In this document: piece by piece, positions 57,054-64,000 of the stretch
Numbering within the stretch: the stretch's first letter is position 1
Layout of the letters: each line of letters opens with the position of its first letter
Assembly (NCBI RefSeq): GCF_004332155.1
Contig: NZ_SJDV01000002.1
Span: forward strand, 262,193-326,192
Length of the DNA: 64,000 nt
Direction: 5' to 3'
Source of the DNA: Gramella sp. KN1008
GTDB taxonomy: Bacteria > Bacteroidota > Bacteroidia > Flavobacteriales > Flavobacteriaceae
Notes under the pieces: generated by a model
The model's input: only the letters and a program-made list of their open reading frames with translations
Database searches by the model: none
Told to the model about the DNA's origin: nothing
Made by a program: the position numbers and the translations under genes

Positions 57054-57971
57054 CTAATCCAGTTTATTGGTGGTTTGGATATAGACCTCTTTGATAGTCG
57101 GCTTTTTAGCCATGATCTCATTTCGAAGGTCATCTATTATCTTTTCTGCCTTGAGTAGTTCAAGATCATCTAAAATATCAACTTCCACTATAAGAAGTAT
57201 CTTGTCAGGCCCAAAATGCATGGTCTGGGGCAGGGAAGAGGCCTTAATATATTGATTTGAAGTTATTATTTTATCTACATCGTCAATAACTTCAGGATGA
57301 GCACTTTCTCCCAGTAACAGGCCTTTACTTTCTCTTGCAAGAAAGGTTGCTACTGTAAGCAGGATCACACCAATTACTATAGAGGCAGCCCCGTCAAGGT
57401 ATGGATTGTCCAGTTGTTGTGAAAGAAAGACTCCGAGCAAAGCTACCACAAGACCTGTGACCGCAGCAGTATCCTCAATAATAACTGCAAAGGTTGCAGC
57501 ATCTTTGCTTCGTATGATATTCCTTATTAGGTTCTTTGACTGGTGCGCCCTGGCTTTATTAAAAGTCTTTAAAGCCAGATAAAGAGCGATTCCTTCAAAT
57601 ATAATGGCAGCTCCCAGTACCGCATAATTCCAGGTGGGATCTTCTATTACATGTGGATCCTGAATGGCGTGAACCCCTTCATAAATGGCAAATCCGCCAC
57701 CAAGAGCAAAAATAAGTATACTTACTACAAAGCTCCAGAAATATACCTCCTTGCCATAGCCAAAAGGATGTAATTTATCGGGTTTCTGTTTGGATCGCTT
57801 GATACCTAATAGTAATAATAATCCATTGCCTGTATCTACCAGGGAATGGATCCCTTCTGCAAGCATAGCCGAACTGCCGGTAAAAAAAGAAGCGATGAAT
57901 TTGCTTATCGCAATTAGAAAATTTGCACCTATAGCGCCATAAATAGCTATGTGAGATCCTCCTGCTGCCAT
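57054..57971 (-). CDS. CDF-family cation transporter (ZnT9-like)
   Basis: A 305-residue protein with six membrane helices and a C-terminal cytoplasmic domain (~210-305). The first metal site HxxxD lies in EGIHSLVDTGNG; the second, normally in TM5, reads EDTAAVTGL, the acidic variant of the ZnT9-like subgroup. KLHPFGYGKEVYFWSFVVSI is the loop after TM2. It exports or moves Zn, Mn or Fe with proton exchange. Monocistronic. Confidence 0.9.
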   Translation of the reverse strand: MAAGGSHIAIYGAIGANFLIAISKFIASFFTGSSAMLAEGIHSLVDTGNGLLLLLGIKRSKQKPDKLHPFGYGKEVYFWSFVVSILIFALGGGFAIYEGVHAIQDPHVIEDPTWNYAVLGAAIIFEGIALYLALKTFNKARAHQSKNLIRNIIRSKDAATFAVIIEDTAAVTGLVVALLGVFLSQQLDNPYLDGAASIVIGVILLTVATFLARESKGLLLGESAHPEVIDDVDKIITSNQYIKASSLPQTMHFGPDKILLIVEVDILDDLELLKAEKIIDDLRNEIMAKKPTIKEVYIQTTNKLD

Positions 57972-58092
57972 ATATATCGTTTATTTCGAAATTACGATTA
58001 TATGTAAAAAATAAAGAGGCTTTTTGATTTCTTTAATACAGAAGAGCTTAAACATTTCCGATATTAGTTGAATCTAAGCTATAACCATACCT

Positions 58093-59154
58093 ATGAGTAC
58101 CCGCAGTAAGTTACTTTTCATTACTACCGCTATTATACTTTCAACATTTTTTCTTTTCTGGGGTCTGTCCAAAGCGAAAGGTTTTTTTGCACCGCTTTTT
58201 ATGGCGGTAATTCTTAGTCTTATTGTACTGCCATTATCCCAAAGAATGGAAAGAAAGATGAATCGTTCATATGCAGCCCTGCTAAACAGTCTGTTGCTTT
58301 TTCTGCTATCTCTTGGTTTTTTTGCGATAATCTCGTTCCAGGTAAGAAGTCTTGCTAAAGAATGGCCGCAAATGCAGGAGAAAATGCAACCCAAAATAGA
58401 ACAATTAGAGAATTTCGCTCTAAAACATACTCCGTTAAGCAGGGCTGATATAAAAGAAGCCAAGAAGAGTTCAGGAACAGAAAAAAAAATGGCATCTCCC
58501 AAAAAAATAACTACTTTTCTGAACCAGGCCATGAGTTTTCTTGCAAATTACCTGCTTACATTCATTTACGTATTCTTTCTGCTCAATTACAGGCGCATCT
58601 TTAAAGACTTCCTTTTGAATATTTTTTCAGATTCCAAAAGAGATACGATAAAGTCCATAATTTCAGAATCAATAAAAGTAGCTCCTCAATACCTTATTGG
58701 ACGACTTATGCTTATTGGGTTTCTAGTCATCCTTTACGGAATTGGTCTTGGAATTTCCGGGGTGAGCAATTTTATACTCGTAAGTGTGATAGCTGCTTTA
58801 CTTACTCTTATCCCTTATGTGGGAAATCTTATAGCTTTTCTGATGGCAGTAGTCTTTGGTTTTCTGGCTACGGGAGACACCATGACCCTGGTAGGCATTG
58901 CTCTCACCTTTACTATAGCCCAATTTGTGGAGAGCTACGTTCTTGAGCCTTACGTAGTAGGAGACAGGGTAGATGTACATCCTTTTTTTGTGATCCTAGC
59001 CGTAGTGCTTGGCAATATGGTTTGGGGAGTTATAGGGATGATCCTGGCAATACCGGTTTTAGGTATTTTGAGCGTGGTGCTGACCCATATAGAAGATTTA
59101 CGCCCATTCGGAGTTCTTTTAAGTAAGAAAAAAGCTTCTACAGAAAAAAGTTAG
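58093..59154 (+). CDS. AI-2E (PerM) family transporter
   Basis: A 353-residue membrane protein with ~7 helices. The start is STFFLFWGLSKAKGFFAPLF, and the signature comes in the second half: TLIPYVGNLIAFLMAVVFG and GNMVWGVIGMILAIPVLGIL, typical of AI-2 exporter/PerM proteins. A soluble charged loop (~100-150) separates the halves. Substrates in the family range from AI-2 to Na+/H+ and small metabolites. It is divergent from the CDF gene across ~120 bases. Confidence 0.87.
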   Translation: MSTRSKLLFITTAIILSTFFLFWGLSKAKGFFAPLFMAVILSLIVLPLSQRMERKMNRSYAALLNSLLLFLLSLGFFAIISFQVRSLAKEWPQMQEKMQPKIEQLENFALKHTPLSRADIKEAKKSSGTEKKMASPKKITTFLNQAMSFLANYLLTFIYVFFLLNYRRIFKDFLLNIFSDSKRDTIKSIISESIKVAPQYLIGRLMLIGFLVILYGIGLGISGVSNFILVSVIAALLTLIPYVGNLIAFLMAVVFGFLATGDTMTLVGIALTFTIAQFVESYVLEPYVVGDRVDVHPFFVILAVVLGNMVWGVIGMILAIPVLGILSVVLTHIEDLRPFGVLLSKKKASTEKS

Positions 59155-59386
59155 GTAAGCTTATACTGAAATCTTTCTCGGTATCATTTATTTATTTTAT
59201 TCCTGATAGATATCATATTATCGTCTATTTGTTGGATGTATTAGGTGTTTTTTAGAGACAAAATTTAAAGTATTGTGTATATTTATAAGGCAAATCCTGT
59301 ACATATGACATCACCTATAACAAGTACTTCACTTTTCAGGACACTGCAGTATCTACCTGTTTACTCATATTCTAAAATCTTACACA

Positions 59387-61495
59387 ATGAAAATTTACGA
59401 TGATAAGCACATCAAGAACGTAATCTTTGTTGGAGCACATAATAGTGGAAAAACTACCCTGGCTGAAACAATGCTATTTGAAGCGGGTCTTATTAATCGA
59501 AGAGGCTCTGTGGAAACCCGTAATACCGTTTCTGATCATCACGAAGTGGAGCATGAGAAAGGGAATTCGGTATTCGCAACCCCACTACATACCGAATGGA
59601 GGAATTATAAAATTAACATTATAGATACTCCCGGTCTGGATGATTTTATAGGAGAGATTATCTCTTCAATCAGGGTGGCCGATAGTATTGTAACCGTTCT
59701 TAATGCCCAGCATGGGGTAGAAGTAGGCACTGAGATCATCTGGAACTATATTGATAAATATCGTAAACCCACGCTCTTTGTGATCAACCAGATAGATCAT
59801 CCGGCAGCGAATTTTGAAGATAGTTTTAAAACCATCAGGAACCTTGTTGGGAATAACGCGGTCAAAGTACAGTACCCATTGATGATAAATGGTTCGCAAT
59901 GCATTGTGGATGTTCTTAAGATGAAGATGTATAAATTCCTTCCCGAAGGAGGAAAACCGGAAAAACTGGAGATTCCTGACGATCAAAAGGAAAATGCCGA
60001 ATACCTGCATAATGAACTGGTAGAGAAAGCAGCCGAAAATGATGAAGAGCTTATGGAGCTGTTCTTTGAGAAAGGTACTCTGGATGAAAATGAAATGAGA
60101 AAAGGAATAAAAGCGGGTATGCTTAACCATGAATTATTTCCTGTTTTTTGCATGTCGGCTCTCAATGATATGGGAAGTGGAAGGCTTATGGGGTTCATAG
60201 ATAATGTGGCACCGGCAGCAGCCGATCTGGAACCAGAGCAGAGTACAGATGGAAAGGATTTAATTCCTGAAAAGAACGCACCTACTGCTTTATTTGTCTT
60301 CAAGACGGTACATCAACCTAATCTTGGCCAGCTCACCTTTTTTAAGGTAAAAAGAGGAGAGGTAAAGGTTAACGATAAACTGGTGAATTCAAGAAATGGA
60401 GAATCAGAAACCCTGAACCAGCTCTTTATAATGGATGGAAAGGAAAGAAAGCCGGTTAATAAACTAACGGTAGGTGATATTGGGGCCACTTTAAAACTTA
60501 AATACACCGAGACCAATGACACCTTAGCTGAACCGGGAAATGAAGTAAGTATAAAGCCTATTCAATATCCTCAGCCACGGTACCGTAAAGCTATATCGGC
60601 AGTAAATAATAAAGATGAGGAAAAGTTAAGTGAAGCTCTTAAAAAGATCCATAGTCAGGATCCTACGGTGGTGATCAACTATTCCAAAGAAGGAAAACAG
60701 TTGATCCTCGCCTGCCAGGGTGAATTACATATGTCTATTGTAGAATGGACGTTGAACAACATCTATGATATTGATGTTAAGTTCGATAAACCAAAAATTG
60801 CTTTTCGGGAGACCATTCAGAGATCGTCTACCGCGAATTATCGTCATAAAAAACAATCCGGTGGGGCAGGGCAGTTTGCACAGGTCCATCTAAAGATCGA
60901 ACCCTGGTTTGAAGGAATGGACGAACCCGAAGGTTTCAGTATTAGAGGAAAGGAAGAAGTAGATCTGCCCTGGGGAGGAAAACTGGTCTTTTATAACTGC
61001 ATTGTTGGAGGAGCCATAGATCAGCGCTATCTTCCCTCTATAATGAAAGGTATTCTTGAAGTGATGGAAGAAGGGCCTCTTACAGGATCTTATATCAGGG
61101 ATGTACGCGTAATGGTGTATGACGGGAAGATGCATTCTGTAGACTCCAATGATATTTCCTTTAAGATAGCAGGAGCTCATGCCTTTAGAGAAGCTTTTCT
61201 TAACGCTAATCCTAAATTATTGGAGCCTACCATCGAACTTACCGTAAAAGTGCCGGAGGAGATGGTTGGAAACGTTATGACCGATCTTCAATCCCGACGC
61301 TCCATTATCCAGGGAGTAGATAGTAATGACAATTATCAGATCCTGCGATGTATCGCACCCGAAGCCGAATTGTATGGATATTCTACCGATCTGAGATCTC
61401 TCACACAGGGAAGGGCCACCTTTAAATCTGTCTTTTCCGCCTATAAACCGGTACCAAATAATATACAGCAGGAACTTGTAAATTCAGAAAACTGA
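59387..61495 (+). CDS. EF-G paralogue lacking GTPase residues (EF-G2 type)
   Basis: A 702-residue protein of the elongation factor G fold. P-loop GAHNSGKTT (16-24) is kept. The third GTP motif reads DTPGLDDF, so the catalytic His after DTPG is Leu-84. The NKxD base motif reads NQID (134-137) and the switch I motif RGITI reads KGNSV. Domains II-V follow, with domain IV containing YRHKKQSGGAGQFAQVHL. It matches the Bacteroidota EF-G2 class, which is known to promote translation without GTP hydrolysis. A normal fusA must exist elsewhere. The upstream 232 bases contain a 32-codon frame (59305-59403) overlapping its start. Confidence 0.88.
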   Translation: MKIYDDKHIKNVIFVGAHNSGKTTLAETMLFEAGLINRRGSVETRNTVSDHHEVEHEKGNSVFATPLHTEWRNYKINIIDTPGLDDFIGEIISSIRVADSIVTVLNAQHGVEVGTEIIWNYIDKYRKPTLFVINQIDHPAANFEDSFKTIRNLVGNNAVKVQYPLMINGSQCIVDVLKMKMYKFLPEGGKPEKLEIPDDQKENAEYLHNELVEKAAENDEELMELFFEKGTLDENEMRKGIKAGMLNHELFPVFCMSALNDMGSGRLMGFIDNVAPAAADLEPEQSTDGKDLIPEKNAPTALFVFKTVHQPNLGQLTFFKVKRGEVKVNDKLVNSRNGESETLNQLFIMDGKERKPVNKLTVGDIGATLKLKYTETNDTLAEPGNEVSIKPIQYPQPRYRKAISAVNNKDEEKLSEALKKIHSQDPTVVINYSKEGKQLILACQGELHMSIVEWTLNNIYDIDVKFDKPKIAFRETIQRSSTANYRHKKQSGGAGQFAQVHLKIEPWFEGMDEPEGFSIRGKEEVDLPWGGKLVFYNCIVGGAIDQRYLPSIMKGILEVMEEGPLTGSYIRDVRVMVYDGKMHSVDSNDISFKIAGAHAFREAFLNANPKLLEPTIELTVKVPEEMVGNVMTDLQSRRSIIQGVDSNDNYQILRCIAPEAELYGYSTDLRSLTQGRATFKSVFSAYKPVPNNIQQELVNSEN

Positions 61496-61538
61496 TATAG
61501 AAAAAACAGGATTTTAATGTGCCAATTTCTTGAAAAGG

Positions 61539-61569
61539 AAGGGAGCTTATAATAATTATAAGTTCCCTT
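61539..61569 (+). terminator. Terminator after the EF-G2 gene
   Basis: AAGGGAGCTTATAAT and ATTATAAGTTCCCTT pair along ~14 bases with one G-U, followed by a T-rich stretch. Confidence 0.55.
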
Positions 61570-61619
61570 TCTACATATTTATTCTTGAGATCTTTAAAAA
61601 TAGGTCTTAAACAAATACT

Positions 61620-62750
61620 TTAATTGAGAATCTGATCTATCAGATCACTGAAAATAGTAATTCCGGTTTCTATGATCTCATCGGGAAAATCATAATCTGC
61701 ATGATGCAAGGCCGGGGAATCAATTCCCGCTCCCAAACCAAACATACAGGCTTTTGATTTTTTGGAAAACCATCCAAAATCCTCACCAAATCTGAATGGA
61801 GTCTCCTTTTCTATAAGTTTGTACCCGTTTCTACGTGCGGCTTTTTCAACCATCCTGGTGCATTCTTCGTTATTTATCGTGGCCGGGAAGTAATCAAAAT
61901 ATTCGATGTGATATTCTAACCGCTGATCTTCGCATATTTGAGCTACATCAGCTTTAATCTCCTGCTTTAAGTTCTGCATGAGATCTTCGGTCTTTGTTCT
62001 AAGAGTTAAGTGAAATTCACCGTTTCCGGCAGAGATTCCGTAATCAGGGCTTCCAAGATTCACATAGACCGGTGTCAGGAGGGCAAAATTCTTCTCATTG
62101 ATATCAGGAATATTCATTGACTGGGTTCGCTTAATCAGTTGGGAAATAGCTATAGCCGGATTAATCCCATTCTCAGGTTCAGAAGCATGTGATTGTTTCC
62201 CTTTTAGATAGATAGCTATACTTTCAACGGTAGAAGAGAAGGATCCCGTGACATTGATTATAGAATTAATAGGTTTTCCGGGAATGTTATGCAGGGCAAA
62301 AATAAAATCGGGCTCAAGACCTTTAAATTTAGGATCGTTCAAAACCGCTGCTGCACCTTTACCGGTTTCTTCAGCGGGCTGAAAGAGCAATATAATTCTT
62401 CCTTTTTTATAGAGGCTTTCCTTAATTTTAAATATAAGTCCGGCAACGATCGCCATATGCCCATCATGGCCACATTTATGGGAAGCACCTTCATTTAGGG
62501 AACGATGTTTGAAATTATTGGTTTCTTCTATAGGCAATGCATCCAGCTCACAGCGAATCATTACACTGGGGCCATTTTCGGGAAAATCATATATAACGGC
62601 AATCCCGTTACCTCCAATTCCTCCAATAATTCTGGCATCAGTATGGGACTTGATAAAATTTATGATAATACCGGCTGTATTAATTTCATTTCCTGATATT
62701 TCAGGATGCCGGTGTAAATCTTTGCGCAATTCAGTTATTCGCTGCAGCAT
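61620..62750 (-). CDS. M20-family amidohydrolase
   Basis: A 376-residue peptidase/amidohydrolase of the M20D (hippurate hydrolase/aminoacylase) type. LRKDLHRHPEISGNE at the start, HKCGHDGHMAIVAGLI for the metal-binding His, and ILLFQPAEETGKGAAAVL with the catalytic Glu. A dimerisation domain lies in residues ~170-280. No signal peptide. It hydrolyses N-acyl-amino acids or amino-acid conjugates. Convergent with the EF-G2 gene. Confidence 0.9.
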   Translation of the reverse strand: MLQRITELRKDLHRHPEISGNEINTAGIIINFIKSHTDARIIGGIGGNGIAVIYDFPENGPSVMIRCELDALPIEETNNFKHRSLNEGASHKCGHDGHMAIVAGLIFKIKESLYKKGRIILLFQPAEETGKGAAAVLNDPKFKGLEPDFIFALHNIPGKPINSIINVTGSFSSTVESIAIYLKGKQSHASEPENGINPAIAISQLIKRTQSMNIPDINEKNFALLTPVYVNLGSPDYGISAGNGEFHLTLRTKTEDLMQNLKQEIKADVAQICEDQRLEYHIEYFDYFPATINNEECTRMVEKAARRNGYKLIEKETPFRFGEDFGWFSKKSKACMFGLGAGIDSPALHHADYDFPDEIIETGITIFSDLIDQILN

Positions 62751-62800
62751 AGTTGGAATTAATCAGATATAATTCTTTTTCAGGAATAATTACTAAAGGA

Positions 62801-63205
62801 TCAGGACTTTTGGGAGGACGTGTCAGTTCCGGCTTTCTTCAACCAGTCCCTCGCGGATTCCATATCCGTGAAACCTTTGAATTTCCAACTTGAATTAAGC
62901 ATTTGGGATATTTCAATATATTTTTCCAATACATGTGTCACCGCTTCCTTATTTGAAATATAGGCTACGTAAATCCGGTTAAGCAGGAGAGAGGCCCCTT
63001 TATCCTGAGCCGCCATCTCTTTTATATCCATATCAGTCCATTCAACATCATTCACTTCAAGCACATCAATTATCTGGTACGTTGAAATATCACTTCGCTC
63101 GTCTCTGTAAAATTCATCGTTAGCAGCCTCAATTTCTTCGGCAGTAACGTCTCCATAGAACCTCCAGACGATTCCATTTGCTTCCCAGGTTGTTTTGTAG
63201 GGCAT
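62801..63205 (-). CDS. SpoIIAA-like (STAS-fold) protein
   Basis: A 134-residue soluble protein with alternating strands and helices: GIVWRFYGDVTAEEIEAAND, then TYQIIDVLEVNDVEWTDMDI, a helix and a final GFTDMESARDWLKKAG. This is the SpoIIAA-like/STAS-type order, in which the central D/E-x-S segment is not present. Role unknown. It ends 50 bases upstream of the amidohydrolase start and may be cotranscribed with it. Confidence 0.7.
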   Translation of the reverse strand: MPYKTTWEANGIVWRFYGDVTAEEIEAANDEFYRDERSDISTYQIIDVLEVNDVEWTDMDIKEMAAQDKGASLLLNRIYVAYISNKEAVTHVLEKYIEISQMLNSSWKFKGFTDMESARDWLKKAGTDTSSQKS

Positions 63206-63436
63206 AAGATTTAAACTTTAAATTTTAGAATTTAATCTGATCATAAACTTAAACATTTTATCCGTAAGGATTTTAGAAGTATAACTGGATGGAATACTTA
63301 GCTGAAATACTCATATCTGATAAACTTCATAATCAGTAACTAGTTTATTTCCATTATGGTAGAGGCGACACAATTAAAGTTAGATTCGTTTTAAGGAAAT
63401 ATCCTTATCTTATTTCAGTTTTAAATAAAATTGAAA

Positions 63437-63802
63437 ATGATCAAAAAACTGAATTGGGATACCATTCCAGTAGAAAAGGTTACCGATAAAATGGAACGCC
63501 AGCTGGTCTATGGCGAAAAAGTGATGGTCGCAAAAATGAAATTCAAAGACGGGTTTTTAGTGCCACAACACAGCCATATCAATGAGCAGGTTACCAGTGT
63601 TCTTTCGGGAACCATTCGATTCTGGTTTGGTGAAAATAAAGAGGAAACAATAGACCTTAATGCCGGGGATGTTATTGTGATCCCGGCAGATCTGCCTCAT
63701 GAAGCGCTGATGATTGGAGACGTTGAAGAAATTGATACCTGGGCGCCCATACGCGAAGACTGGCTTGACGGAACAGATAATTACCTAAGAAACAACTCAT
63801 AG
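63437..63802 (+). CDS. Cupin-domain protein
   Basis: Start taken at ATG 63437; a TTG lies 6 bases earlier. A 121-residue single-domain cupin: VPQHSHINEQVTSVLSGTIR (HxH..E) and DVIVIPADLPHEALM (second His). No signal peptide, so cytoplasmic. It is probably an operon with the SDR gene 6 bases downstream. Such pairs are common in sugar-acid degradation, for example KdgF-like cupin with an SDR of uronate metabolism, but the substrate is not determined here. Confidence 0.85.
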   Translation: MIKKLNWDTIPVEKVTDKMERQLVYGEKVMVAKMKFKDGFLVPQHSHINEQVTSVLSGTIRFWFGENKEETIDLNAGDVIVIPADLPHEALMIGDVEEIDTWAPIREDWLDGTDNYLRNNS

Positions 63803-63808
63803 ATTTTT

Positions 63809-64000
63809 ATGGATTTTGGATTAAAGAATAAAATAGCCTTTGTTGGAGCATCCAGCCAGGGACTGGGGAAAAGTGTGGCTATGGAACTGGCTCGTGAAGG
63901 TGCTAAAGTGATCATCAATAGCCGTGATAAGGAAACACTTGAAAAAACAAAGAATGAAATCGCTTCAGCCAGTAACACAGAAGTAATGACCGTTGCCGGT
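63809..64000 (+). CDS. SDR-family oxidoreductase, N-terminal fragment
   Basis: The first 64 residues of a short-chain dehydrogenase; the gene runs off the right edge. The NAD(P) loop is AFVGASSQGLGKSVAMELA (TGxxxGxG, here GASSQGLG), then EGAKVIINSRDKE with a basic residue after the second strand, which suggests NADPH preference. It follows the cupin gene by 6 bases. Catalytic Ser-Tyr-Lys lie outside the window. Confidence 0.88.
   Translation, partial: MDFGLKNKIAFVGASSQGLGKSVAMELAREGAKVIINSRDKETLEKTKNEIASASNTEVMTVAG

Noticed and set aside
1..64000. tRNA, rRNA, CRISPR, IS or prophage elements
   Set aside because: Reading both strands I saw no cloverleaf with a consistent T-arm, no regular direct-repeat array, no transposase or integrase. 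A tRNAscan-SE, Infernal and ISfinder run would be decisive.

Overview
The window looks like chromosome of a marine-type Bacteroidota bacterium, most likely a member of Flavobacteriaceae close to Gramella/Christiangramia. Four things point there: a TTTG-N20-TAnnTTTG promoter, the absence of Shine-Dalgarno-like leaders, a type IX secretion sorting domain, and families typical of this phylum (DUF4402, GntK-Gnd fusion, EF-G2-like factor, TamB with a lipoprotein TamA-like partner). No rRNA, tRNA, CRISPR array, insertion sequence or phage gene was found. Both edge genes are cut: a cysteine synthase tail at the left and an SDR oxidoreductase head at the right.

Layout. 1-6.3 kb: cysteine synthase end, a secreted protein, a Crp/Fnr regulator, a DEAH helicase, a DoxX-like membrane protein and a class A PBP. 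6.4-7.2 kb: five very short tandem paralogous genes on the minus strand that standard gene finding would miss (three of exactly 44 aa, two of 33 and 32 aa), closed by a strong terminator. 7.4-14.1 kb: SdiA-regulated-like protein, M19 dipeptidase, an ATP-grasp/GCS2/N-formylglutamate amidohydrolase operon, OsmC and an FKBP. 14.3-23.6 kb: Tat-exported Gfo/Idh/MocA protein, 3D-domain lipoprotein, a glutamate-receptor-like K+ channel, two unlisted small membrane proteins, an ACT-like protein divergent from aspartokinase, a glycosyltransferase, an SLC13-type transporter and a GreA/B-like factor.

23.6-32.0 kb: a seven-gene minus-strand locus that resembles a chaperone-usher pilus system: three DUF4402 pilin-like proteins, a PapD-like chaperone, a large type IX-sorted surface protein, a fourth DUF4402 protein and an usher-like outer-membrane barrel. 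A stem-loop followed by a T-run after the second pilin gene could set subunit stoichiometry. This is the best candidate for a little-described system, with the short-peptide array second.

32.2-45.6 kb: gluconate operon (DoxX, fused gluconokinase/6-phosphogluconate dehydrogenase, GntP), OmpA-like lipoprotein, TamB/TamA pair, uracil phosphoribosyltransferase. 45.8-53.4 kb: many small stress-type proteins (VOC, NTF2-like, DinB-like, DUF2383, cupin, UspA, dodecin-like, orphan CheB). 53.5-56.3 kb: a cold-adaptation module: a lysine-rich cold-shock-domain protein, a fatty acid desaturase whose reading frame extends upstream of its first ATG without a standard start codon, and three tandem cold-shock genes repeating every 296 bp. 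56.3-64 kb: CHRD lipoprotein, CDF transporter, AI-2E-type permease, an EF-G paralogue lacking the catalytic histidine, M20 amidohydrolase, SpoIIAA-like protein, cupin and SDR.
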